This document shows, one piece after another, positions 33,919-42,097 of a stretch of DNA of 43,246 nucleotides. A program made the position numbers and the translations under genes. Positions within the stretch are counted from its first letter, which is position 1. Each line of letters starts with the position of its first letter. This DNA comes from Acidobacteriota bacterium (lineage in GTDB: Bacteria > Acidobacteriota > Terriglobia > UBA7540): assembly GCA_021827245.1 (NCBI GenBank), contig JAKAWN010000003.1, positions 1 to 43,246 of the forward strand. The letters run 5' to 3'. The notes beneath the pieces are model-generated. The model ran no database searches. It was not told the origin of the DNA and saw only the letters and a program-made list of their open reading frames with translations.

Positions 33919-34665
33919 TTGAGCGGAAAATCCGGGGTGAACGATCGGAGCGACAACCGGGCCCGGAAGCCCGTGGTGTTTTCGGACTTTGACGGGACGA
34001 TTACGCGCCTGGACGTGACCGACGTTATTCTGGAACAGTACGCCGACCCTTGCTGGCGGGACGTGGAAGAAGAGTGGCTGCGGGGCAACATTGGTTCAAG
34101 GGAATGCTTTGAGCGGCAGGCTGCGTTGGTGAGGATTTCCGTGAAACAGTTGAATGCGTTGATCGACTCGATCCCCCTCGACCCTGACTTTCCGGGGTTT
34201 TTCCAGTTTCTGAAGGCTCAGCGACTGCCCTTTTACATTCTCAGCGACAGTTTTGACTACGTCATTCGCCGCGTTCTGAAGCGTGTGGGGGCGAACGGCC
34301 AGCTTCGCAACGGCCGGCACCTGTACTCCACCGGGCTGCGGCTGGAGGCAGGAGGGATGCAGGCAAGCTTCCCTCACAGCGATCACGGTTGCAGTCATGG
34401 TTGCGCTACCTGCAAACCTGCGATCATGCGCCGCGTCCACAAAAAGGGGCAGCCGGTCATCTTTGTCGGCGACGGCCTCTCAGACCGCTTTGCTGTGGAA
34501 GCCGCGGACGTAGTATTTGCCAAGCATGATTTGCTGGCTTACTGCCGCGAGCATCATGTGGCATGCCGGCCATTTGAGACTTTTGGTGAGGTGCAGAGAG
34601 AGCTGGCCGAAATTCTGGATGCGGGGACCTTTGCGTGTGAAGCCGCTGTGAGCCCCGCAACATAG
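33919..34665 (+). CDS. HAD-IB phosphatase, MtnX/SerB-like
   Basis: 248 residues from TTG 33919 with AAGGAAGGAA upstream. HAD motif I is FSDFDGTIT (nucleophile and acid Asp pair), motif II is in YILSDSFDY, motif III is the Lys region, and motif IV is FVGDGLSDRFAVE. The helical cap between motifs I and II matches the MtnX (methylthiopentenyl-phosphate phosphatase) and phosphoserine phosphatase group. It probably removes phosphate from a small intermediate. It is followed 42 bases later by an aminotransferase, a pairing also used in serine-like amino-alcohol synthesis. A methionine-salvage role is less likely here because no other mtn gene is present. Confidence 0.85.
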   Translation: MSGKSGVNDRSDNRARKPVVFSDFDGTITRLDVTDVILEQYADPCWRDVEEEWLRGNIGSRECFERQAALVRISVKQLNALIDSIPLDPDFPGFFQFLKAQRLPFYILSDSFDYVIRRVLKRVGANGQLRNGRHLYSTGLRLEAGGMQASFPHSDHGCSHGCATCKPAIMRRVHKKGQPVIFVGDGLSDRFAVEAADVVFAKHDLLAYCREHHVACRPFETFGEVQRELAEILDAGTFACEAAVSPAT

Positions 34666-34707
34666 CGGAAACAGCAGGATCTCATCGAGCCGAAGGAAAG
34701 TGAATCC

Positions 34708-36099
34708 ATGTCATTGCCGGAAATCACAACCAGGACGAGTGAATTGCTGGAGCTTGAGCGGCGGTACTGCTCGTTCGGCGACACGGTGCACTATCTTGAT
34801 CCGCCCAAGGTTTTTGCCAACTGTGAAGGCTGCTACCTTTACGACGAGCAGGGTACGCCGTACCTTGACTTGCAGATGTGGTATTCGGCGGCAAGCTTTG
34901 GCTATAAGAACCCGCGCCTGAACGAAGCTCTGAAGCGGCAGGTGGACCGTCTGCCGCAATTGGCCTGCCAGTATCTGCACGCCGAAAAGGTTGAAGTCGC
35001 GGCTCGCATCGCTCAGTACTGCGAAAAGCGCTTCGGCGTGAAGGGGCGCGTTCACTTCAATGTGGGCGGCTCACAGGCCATTGAAGATTCGCTTAAGCTG
35101 GTGCGCAACACAACGGGCAGGAACCTGATGTTCGCCTTTATGGGCAGCTATCATGGGCGGACGCTGGGTGCTTCGGCCATAACCTCCAGCTATCGCTACA
35201 GGCGTCGTTTCGGCCATTTCAGTGACCGCGCGCAGTTTGTTTTCTATCCTTATTGCCACCGCTGCATCTATGGGCTGAAGCCGGACGCCTGCGGGCTTTA
35301 TTGCGAGGAGCAGTTCGAAAAACTGTTTGATTCGGAATACTACGGGGTGTGGGACGCCAAGGCCGAATGCTCCGAATTTGGCGCCTTCTACATTGAGGCC
35401 GTGCAGGGAACCGGCGGCTACGTCATTCCGCCCGCAGATTATTTCAAGCGGCTGAAGGAAACCTGCGATAAGCACAAGCTCCTCATCGTGGATGACGAAA
35501 TCCAGATGGGGTTCTACCGCACCGGCAAGTTTTGGGCGATTGAGAATTTCGGCATTACGCCCGACATCATCGTTTTCGGCAAGGCGCTGACCAACGGGCT
35601 GAATCCGATTTCGGGCATCTGGGCGCGTGAAGAATTGATCTCGCCGGAAGCATTCCCGCCCGGCGCGACGCATTCAACCTTTTCCGCCAATCCTCTGGGC
35701 ACTGCTGTGGCGCTCGAAACACTGAAGATGCTGGAAGAAGAGGATTACGAAACGGTTGTGAACGAGAAGGGCGCCTATTTTCTGGCCGGTCTGCAAGAAC
35801 TCGAGCGGCGGCATCCGGAATCGATCGGGCAGGTGGATGGATTGGGCCTGGCCCTGCGGATCGAAGTCTCGAAGCCGGACCGCATCACCCCCGACCGCGA
35901 ACTGACGGACCGCATCTTCGCCGAGGGCCTGGCCGGAAACCTGCGAGCCCGTGGCCGCAAGATGGGCCTGGTGCTCGACGTGGGCGGATACTACAAGAAC
36001 GTCTTTACCCTGGCTCCTGCATTTTCCATCACCCGCGAAGAGATGGACCTTGCAATCGAACTACTCGATCAACTTTTTAAACGCTGCGCAAAGAAATAG
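34708..36099 (+). CDS. Class III PLP-dependent aminotransferase
   Basis: 463 residues. The PLP-binding Lys is about residue 292 in VFGKALTNGL; the preceding Asp is in LIVDDEIQMGFYRTG; GSYHGRTLGAS is the phosphate-contact segment. A Cys cluster C-x2-C-x8-C-x3-C (segment YCHRCIYGLKPDACGLYC) sits near 190-210. Similar Cys pairs occur in some GABA-aminotransferase relatives, where a 2Fe-2S cluster has been described. It transfers an amino group to a ketone or aldehyde. As the last gene of the cluster it may put the amine on the lipid product or on a head-group precursor. Confidence 0.88.
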   Translation: MSLPEITTRTSELLELERRYCSFGDTVHYLDPPKVFANCEGCYLYDEQGTPYLDLQMWYSAASFGYKNPRLNEALKRQVDRLPQLACQYLHAEKVEVAARIAQYCEKRFGVKGRVHFNVGGSQAIEDSLKLVRNTTGRNLMFAFMGSYHGRTLGASAITSSYRYRRRFGHFSDRAQFVFYPYCHRCIYGLKPDACGLYCEEQFEKLFDSEYYGVWDAKAECSEFGAFYIEAVQGTGGYVIPPADYFKRLKETCDKHKLLIVDDEIQMGFYRTGKFWAIENFGITPDIIVFGKALTNGLNPISGIWAREELISPEAFPPGATHSTFSANPLGTAVALETLKMLEEEDYETVVNEKGAYFLAGLQELERRHPESIGQVDGLGLALRIEVSKPDRITPDRELTDRIFAEGLAGNLRARGRKMGLVLDVGGYYKNVFTLAPAFSITREEMDLAIELLDQLFKRCAKK

Positions 36100-36109
36100 C
36101 CGCAACGCC

Positions 36110-36144
36110 GTTGTAGAGACGTCTCGCTGAGGCGTCTCTACAAC
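36110..36144 (+). terminator. Long hairpin after the lipid-type cluster, REP-like
   Basis: Arms GTTGTAGAGACG (36110-36121) and CGTCTCTACAAC (36133-36144) pair perfectly. Four further pairs (one G-T) leave a 3-base loop, giving about 16 bp of stem. There is no T-run. It starts 11 bases after the aminotransferase stop. It resembles palindromic intergenic repeats rather than a classic terminator, but could stabilise or end the transcript. Confidence 0.5.
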
Positions 36145-36315
36145 AAGACGTTCCTGCTGAAAGTTTCAATAGAACGCCAGTCCATGGCAAGAACTCGGCG
36201 CCATGGCCGCGGTTTCCACCTTTTTCAAGTCTTTCCTCTGAACTGACGATGCTCCTTGCGCGCCATGCACGGGCTGTGCGCCAGAATCTGACAGCCCGAG
36301 ACGCCGAGGAAACCG

Positions 36316-39300
36316 TTGAACAATTCCGGGCCGTTCTCCAGATGGAACAGGTTTGCTGGATGGGTAGGAGCTTGCCGGAATGTCGCCCGCGCCGTCTTGC
36401 TGGCGATGACATTGGGAGTGCTCGTTGCGGGCTCGGCTGAGGATCCAAAACTCCCCTTACCTTTACCCTCGGACCTCAGGCACGTATCATTGCCACTGGC
36501 TTTCGACCGGAATTGCGGACAGGTTGATCCCGTAGCCGAATTTCTGGCGCGCGGGAGCGGTTACGCCATTTTCTTCACTAAGAAACAAGTGGTGATGTCG
36601 CTTGAGTGGCCAACTGCGGGTTCCCAGGGTCCGCTTGCCTCGGCCAGGTTTGCCGGCGGCATCGTCACGCACAAGAATCCGGCGAAAGGAATTCTCCAGC
36701 TCCGGTGGGTTGGAGCGAATCCCGCGCCGCGCGTTGAAGGTCTGGAAAAAGAAACTGGCAAGAGCAATTACCTGATCGGAAACAACAAGGCGAAATGGGT
36801 TCGAGGTGTTCCTGCCTATTCCAAAGTGAAATACCGGGGCGTTTACCCCGGCATCGACCTTGTTTATTACGGCAACCAGCGGCAACTGGAATTCGACATT
36901 GACGTGGCGCCCGGCGCTCATCCTGAATTCATTCAGCTCAAAGTTTCCGCCGGGAATCATTATCCGGCACGGCTGCGCGTCAACCGGCGCGGTGAGCTCG
37001 TTGTGCACACGCGTGCGGGCGACGTGCTTTTCAGGAAGCCGCGCGCTTATCAGCCTGACGGAAATTCAGGGAATAGAAAACATTTCCTCGAAGCCCGCTA
37101 CATTGTTGGGAAAGACGGCCATGTCGGTTTCGACATAAGCGGCTACGATCCTGCAAAGCCGCTGGTAATCGACCCCGTACTGAGTTACTCCACGTACCTG
37201 GGAGGCACCGACTACAATTACGCGACGGGGATTGCCGTCGATGCCTCCGGCAACACCTACATCACGGGCTATACCAGTTCAGTTGATTTTCCGGTCAGAA
37301 ATGGCGTCCAGGGCGTCTTCGGCGGCGGAAGCTGCGACACGGAGGTCAACACCGCTCCCTGCTTTGACGCCTTCATCTCCAAGCTCAATCCCCAGGGAAC
37401 GGGTCTCGTCTATTCCACCTATCTGGGCGGGACCGGAGACGACGAGGGAGTTCGTATTGCGGTCGATTCTTCCGGCGAAGCTTATGTTGCCGGATTCACC
37501 GACTCGCTCGATTTTCCCACGGCAGGCCCTTTGCAGGGTTCAAACGGAGGCGGCACGTGCGGAACCACGGCTTATCCTGACCCCTGCTATGACGCGTTCG
37601 CCGCCAAGCTTACTGCGTCAGGTTCCAACCTGGTTTATTCAACGTACCTTGGCGGGACTGGAGACGACTTTTCCACCGGCATCGCGGTGGACTCAAGCGG
37701 AAACGCCTATGTTGGGGGGCTGACTTCGGCTTCTGACTTTCCTGTAACTCATGGGTCCTTTCAGACGAGTTATGGAGGAGGACCGTTTGACGGCTTCGTG
37801 GCCAAGATCAATCCATTGGGAACTGCGCTGGTTTATTCCACGTATCTCGGCGGCAGCCAGGAAGATCATGTCAACGGCATCGCGCTCGATGCTTCCGGCG
37901 ACGCCTTTCTGGCCGGCCAGACGAACTCCGCCAATTTCCCCGTTCAGGGTGCATTCCAGCCGCGCTATACGGCGGGAACATGCGGCTCCGCACTCAGCAG
38001 CTTTCCCTGTTCTGAAGGTTTCGTCACGGAATTAAATTCCGTTGGTTCGGGGCTTGTTTACTCAAGCTACCTGGGGGGCACAGCGGCCAGTTACGGGTCG
38101 GGCATCGCGCTCGATTCCTCCGGAGCCGCCTACGTGACCGGCTGGACTACTTCCAAAGACTTCCCCGTTACGCAAGGAGCTTTTGACACGACATGGGGCG
38201 GCACGAACGAGGTCTTTGTTGCCAAGATCGCTCCGGCCGGAGCCGCGATCGACTACGCCACTTATCTGGGCAGCATCTATCCCGACCAGGCGAACGCTAT
38301 TGCAGTGGACAGTTCTGGCGACGCCTACATCGCGGGTTACGCTTATGATGGGAAATTTCCGATTTCATCGCCATTACAGGCGGTGAGTGGGGGACTTTAC
38401 GACGCCATCGTCAGCGAATTTGATGCCACGGGTTCCACCCTGGTCTTTTCCACCTACCTGGGAGGCGCAGGCGATGAAGCTGCCAATGACCTTGCGCTCG
38501 ATTCATACGGCAATGTCTATGTGGCAGGGGACACCTTTTCGACCGACTTTCCCATCACGCCCTCCGCCATGACCACCGGTTACACGGGCGGCTCTTATGA
38601 TGCCTGGATCACAAGAATCAGTCCCCAGAATGCTGCCGGGCTGACCGCGGTTCCCAATCCGGTGGTCTTTGCGCGGCAGGAGATCAGCACCACGAGTGCG
38701 CCGTCCATCCTTAAGGTCGGCGATGCCGGCAGCGCGGCGCTCGATATCTCGGAAATCGCCGTGTCGGGTGACTTTGCGGCGACAAGCCAGTGCGGCCAGA
38801 CCGTCTCTCCGGGAACGCAGTGCGCCATCAGCGTGACGTTCACGCCGACGGCAACCGGCACGCGGACCGGCACGCTGGTGCTGACTGACAATGCCGCTGG
38901 CAGCCCCCAGACGGTCAAGCTGAGTGGCTACGGAACCAGCGGAGTAGCCAGCCTTTCGGCGACCAGCCTGGACTTTGGCTCTGTTGTCATCGGCACAACG
39001 AGTACGCAGACGGTGACTTTAACGGACGCCGCGCAGTCGCCCCTCGACATCTCCAGCATCCAGGCCGGCGGAGATTATTCCGAATCGAATACCTGCGGCA
39101 GTGTAGTGAATCCCGGCAGCAGTTGCACCATCGCGGTCAGTTTTTCGCCTTCCGCTCTCGGAACCAGCGTGGGGACCGTCACTGTCACGGACACGGCCCT
39201 TGATTCTCCACAGGCCATCACATTGACCGGAACCGGCGTGACCCCCTTTTCCCTGACGGCGGACCCGAGTTCGGCGACGGTGCTCGTGGGAACGGACCAT

Positions 39301-40131
39301 GTGCAGTTCACCGTGCTGGCTTCAACAAGCGATGGCTTTACAGGATCGATCGATCTGGGCTGTGCCAATATCGCGCCCGCCACGTGCACCTTCAGCCCGG
39401 GATCGATCACCCCAGGACAATCCAGCACTCTCACGGTCGGCAACCTGAGCGCGATCACCTCTCCTTCGCTCAGTTTTGCTGTGACGGGAACGGTAAGCAT
39501 GACCTCAAGTGGATCAACCTCTGCGTTGAGCACAACGAGTTCAGGCACGATGACGGCCACGCTTCCGCTGTCGGTGCAATTTGCGGACTTCAGCCTTGCG
39601 GTCACGCCAGCGGACGCTTCGATTCAGGCCGGGCAGGCGGCGAACTATACGCTCACTCTTACGCCCTTGAACGGATTCGATGTGCCGGTGTCGCTTGTCT
39701 GCGACGGGGCGCCCGCCGGGTCTTCATGCTCGTTTGCTTCTTCCACTCTGCAGGTTAGCTCTTCCGGGCCTGTCCAGGACACGCTGACCGTCAGCACAAC
39801 TTCCCGGTCGCTGGTCATTCCTGCGCCCGAGGCCCGGCGGTTTCCTGGGGATGGTTCGCGGATCCGATGGTTCGTGATCTGGCTATGGTGCATGTCGCTC
39901 GGGCTCATGTTTGTTCCGGTTCGCAAGCGCGATTTGCGGGGCGCGGCAATCCGGAACGTGGTTGCGACCATCTTGCTGGGCTTGGCCATGGTTGCGTGTG
40001 GCGGTGGCTCTGGAGGCGGCGCCCTACCGGGACAGAACAGCGGGACCCCCGCCAGAACCTATACGCTGAAAGTGACAGCCACGGCTCAGTCATTGAGCCA
40101 TACAACCCAAGTCACCCTGAAGGTCAATTGA
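36316..40131 (+). CDS. Large surface protein with seven SBBP repeats and choice-of-anchor domains
   Basis: 1271 residues from TTG 36316 (GAGGAA upstream). After an N-terminal export signal comes a conserved pre-propeller domain (about 60-280). Seven repeats containing Y-S-T-Y-L-G-G follow (about 288-760), the SBBP pattern expected to form a seven-bladed propeller. Next are two HYDIN/choice-of-anchor-D-like domains (CGQTVSPGTQCAISVTFTP and a second copy with CGSVVNPGSSCTIAVSFSP), further Ig-like segments, a C-terminal membrane helix (FVIWLWCMSLGLMFV), and a Gly-rich lipobox-like ACGGGSGGG region. It is probably a cell-surface adhesin or binding protein. Such proteins are common in Acidobacteriota; ligands are unknown. 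Confidence 0.85.
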   Translation: MNNSGPFSRWNRFAGWVGACRNVARAVLLAMTLGVLVAGSAEDPKLPLPLPSDLRHVSLPLAFDRNCGQVDPVAEFLARGSGYAIFFTKKQVVMSLEWPTAGSQGPLASARFAGGIVTHKNPAKGILQLRWVGANPAPRVEGLEKETGKSNYLIGNNKAKWVRGVPAYSKVKYRGVYPGIDLVYYGNQRQLEFDIDVAPGAHPEFIQLKVSAGNHYPARLRVNRRGELVVHTRAGDVLFRKPRAYQPDGNSGNRKHFLEARYIVGKDGHVGFDISGYDPAKPLVIDPVLSYSTYLGGTDYNYATGIAVDASGNTYITGYTSSVDFPVRNGVQGVFGGGSCDTEVNTAPCFDAFISKLNPQGTGLVYSTYLGGTGDDEGVRIAVDSSGEAYVAGFTDSLDFPTAGPLQGSNGGGTCGTTAYPDPCYDAFAAKLTASGSNLVYSTYLGGTGDDFSTGIAVDSSGNAYVGGLTSASDFPVTHGSFQTSYGGGPFDGFVAKINPLGTALVYSTYLGGSQEDHVNGIALDASGDAFLAGQTNSANFPVQGAFQPRYTAGTCGSALSSFPCSEGFVTELNSVGSGLVYSSYLGGTAASYGSGIALDSSGAAYVTGWTTSKDFPVTQGAFDTTWGGTNEVFVAKIAPAGAAIDYATYLGSIYPDQANAIAVDSSGDAYIAGYAYDGKFPISSPLQAVSGGLYDAIVSEFDATGSTLVFSTYLGGAGDEAANDLALDSYGNVYVAGDTFSTDFPITPSAMTTGYTGGSYDAWITRISPQNAAGLTAVPNPVVFARQEISTTSAPSILKVGDAGSAALDISEIAVSGDFAATSQCGQTVSPGTQCAISVTFTPTATGTRTGTLVLTDNAAGSPQTVKLSGYGTSGVASLSATSLDFGSVVIGTTSTQTVTLTDAAQSPLDISSIQAGGDYSESNTCGSVVNPGSSCTIAVSFSPSALGTSVGTVTVTDTALDSPQAITLTGTGVTPFSLTADPSSATVLVGTDHVQFTVLASTSDGFTGSIDLGCANIAPATCTFSPGSITPGQSSTLTVGNLSAITSPSLSFAVTGTVSMTSSGSTSALSTTSSGTMTATLPLSVQFADFSLAVTPADASIQAGQAANYTLTLTPLNGFDVPVSLVCDGAPAGSSCSFASSTLQVSSSGPVQDTLTVSTTSRSLVIPAPEARRFPGDGSRIRWFVIWLWCMSLGLMFVPVRKRDLRGAAIRNVVATILLGLAMVACGGGSGGGALPGQNSGTPARTYTLKVTATAQSLSHTTQVTLKVN

Positions 40132-40318
40132 GGGGAGAAGCGAGGAGCCGAATGAAAGCGGCCTGGGAGTTACCGGATTGTTGGGCACCCCTTTGAGAGC
40201 ACTTCCAATACCAGCGATGACCAGGAGCTACTCTTCTTTGTAACACCCAAGATTTTGAAAACGTAAGGCTCTCCTACCCAGCCGAGCGGCAAATCGTAGT
40301 AGAATCAATCTTCCCTGA

Positions 40319-40348
40319 TGAGGAGGCGAAGGCTTCCTCTTTTTATTT
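40319..40348 (+). terminator. Intrinsic terminator just upstream of the M24 peptidase gene
   Basis: Stem GAGGAGGC (40319-40326) and GCTTCCTC (40331-40338), 4-base loop GAAG, then TTTTTATTTT (40339-40348). This is the clearest rho-independent terminator in the window. It ends only 7 bases before ATG 40356, so it may end the surface-protein transcript or act as a leader attenuator of the next operon. A TAGAAT at 40299-40304 could be the -10 box of that operon. Confidence 0.75.
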
Positions 40349-40355
40349 TCAGACG

Positions 40356-41456
40356 ATGAATTCGAACGGACATCAGATCGATTACGAAGGAAGGCGCCTG
40401 CGGCTGCAGTCGCATTTGGCCCCTAGAAAAATCGAGGCGCTGCTCGTCACCAGCCTGCCCAACATTTTCTACCTCACCGGTTTTCGGGGGAGCGCAGGAG
40501 CGGTTCTTGTGGGGTCATCAGAGACCGTTCTCTGGGTCGACCCGCGATATACACTCCAGGCAACTGAACAAGCAGCGGGAGTCGAAGTTATCGAAGGTAA
40601 AGCCGGACTCCTCAAGGAAGCAGCCGGCTCGATTCGGAGAAGGCGGCTGGCGGCTGTGGGTTATGACGATTCAGCGCTCACATGCCGCGAGTTTGCCAGT
40701 CTCGAGAAGGCAGGCGGACCCAGAGCGCGATGGGTCCCGGCTGGGGGGATGGTTGAGGTTCTGAGGGCTGTGAAAGACCCCGCTGAGGTTGAGTGGATTC
40801 GAAAGGCCGGGAAATTGACCGCTGACGTTTTTGAAGAGATCCGGAGCCATATCCGACCCGGAATAAGTGAAAGCGATCTGGCGGCAGAGATCGAGTATCG
40901 GATGAAAATGAAAGGGGCCGAGGGGGCGGCTTTCGAAACCATTGTGGCTTCCGGCGTGCGTAGCGCTTGGCCACACGCGAGACCTTCGTCCAAGTTGTTG
41001 AAGGAAAACGATTTGGTTATCATTGATCTTGGTGCTATACTTGGCGGATACGCGGCCGACATGACGCGGACTGTTTATCTGGGCCAGCCGTCACGACGGG
41101 TTCGGACAATCTATAACTGTGTGCGAGAGGCTCAAGAGCGCGCCGCTGATGACGCGCTGGAGGGCCGGAGAGCCTGCGACGTTGACGCCGTCGCGCGGCA
41201 AGTTTTGGAGCGGAGAAAGCTGAATCGATATTTTACGCATAGTACAGGGCACGGGGTTGGGCTGGAAATTCATGAAGATCCGCGCGTCGGCCGGGGTGAA
41301 AAATCGCGGCTTAAGCGGGGGTGTGTTATAACAGTAGAGCCTGGCGTGTATCTTGAGGGGTTCGGAGGCGTTCGTATTGAGGATACCGTGCTTGTGACGG
41401 CCGGAAAACCGGAGATCCTTACTCCGGCAACAAAAGACGCCTGGTTTTCAGGTTAG
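40356..41456 (+). CDS. pepP: M24 family Xaa-Pro aminopeptidase
   Basis: 366 residues. An N-terminal creatinase-like domain (LLVTSLPNIFYLTGFRG) is followed by a pita-bread metallopeptidase. Metal ligands are Asp and Asp in IDLGAILGGYAADMTRT, His in HSTGHGVGLEIHED, and two Glu in VITVEPGVYL and VRIEDTVLV. It removes N-terminal residues before proline, or cleaves Xaa-Pro dipeptides, in the cytoplasm. The start has no ribosome site, as the T-run of a terminator precedes it. It lies 22 bases before accB, an arrangement seen in several phyla. The symbol is tentative, since PepQ-like activity is also possible. Confidence 0.9.
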   Translation: MNSNGHQIDYEGRRLRLQSHLAPRKIEALLVTSLPNIFYLTGFRGSAGAVLVGSSETVLWVDPRYTLQATEQAAGVEVIEGKAGLLKEAAGSIRRRRLAAVGYDDSALTCREFASLEKAGGPRARWVPAGGMVEVLRAVKDPAEVEWIRKAGKLTADVFEEIRSHIRPGISESDLAAEIEYRMKMKGAEGAAFETIVASGVRSAWPHARPSSKLLKENDLVIIDLGAILGGYAADMTRTVYLGQPSRRVRTIYNCVREAQERAADDALEGRRACDVDAVARQVLERRKLNRYFTHSTGHGVGLEIHEDPRVGRGEKSRLKRGCVITVEPGVYLEGFGGVRIEDTVLVTAGKPEILTPATKDAWFSG

Positions 41457-41478
41457 GATCGGAGCACAAGGGGAAAAT

Positions 41479-42027
41479 ATGCCCGGCAAGAAATCGTCCC
41501 GCACCGGAGAAGCGGCTTCTGAACGGAGCTGGGAACTCCAGGAAATTCAGCAGTTGATTGACCTGCTGATCGAGCGGGAAATATCAGAATTTGAGATGGA
41601 GAAGGACGGGATGAGGATCCGGATCATGCGCCGCGAGGGCGGAGCAGCGCCGGCTGTCCACACGACACGAGGCATCGCAGTTGATGCTCCCTCTTCGGTT
41701 GCTGCCGAGCCTGTTCATGCTGCTCCGCAGCCGTCATACCAGGAGCCATCAACCCCGGAACCACCGCATGAAATGCCTCAAGAAGGTTTGCATGTTCTGA
41801 AATCCCCGATTGTGGGGACTTTCTTTGCGGCGCCAACACCGGATGCTCCGCCTTTTGTTAACGTCGGTGACGTCGTCTACGTGGGGCAGGTGCTCTGCAT
41901 CGTGGAAGCAATGAAGCTTATGAATGAGATCGAATCCGAATTTGCCGGGGAGGTCGTCCGCATTCACGTCGAGAATGGCCAGCCCGTCGAATACGGACAG
42001 CCCCTCTTTACCATCAAGTCCTCTTAA
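41479..42027 (+). CDS. accB: Acetyl-CoA carboxylase biotin carboxyl carrier protein
   Basis: 182 residues. N-terminal helical part (LQEIQQLIDLLIE) and a Pro/Ala-rich linker (about 60-110) lead to a biotinyl domain whose biotinylated Lys is near residue 146 in VEAMKLMNE, with the upstream PIVGTFF thumb region. It carries the carboxyl group between biotin carboxylase and carboxyltransferase in the first step of fatty-acid synthesis. It is followed 70 bases later by accC and preceded by the M24 peptidase gene; the three probably form one operon. Confidence 0.95.
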   Translation: MPGKKSSRTGEAASERSWELQEIQQLIDLLIEREISEFEMEKDGMRIRIMRREGGAAPAVHTTRGIAVDAPSSVAAEPVHAAPQPSYQEPSTPEPPHEMPQEGLHVLKSPIVGTFFAAPTPDAPPFVNVGDVVYVGQVLCIVEAMKLMNEIESEFAGEVVRIHVENGQPVEYGQPLFTIKSS

Positions 42028-42097
42028 GAAACGAAGTCTGTTTCCCACTGGCGGGATGCGGCCGGCGGGCTTAAGGCCGTAGCGGCCAGCATGACAC

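Noticed and set aside
33919..34665. Methionine-salvage phosphatase (mtnX) as firm name
   Set aside because: Fold matches, but no other methionine-salvage genes are nearby and the operon context points to lipid or amino-alcohol metabolism.
37180..38620. CRISPR-like or tandem DNA repeat
   Set aside because: The regular similarity is at protein level (SBBP repeats) with varied DNA and no constant spacers.
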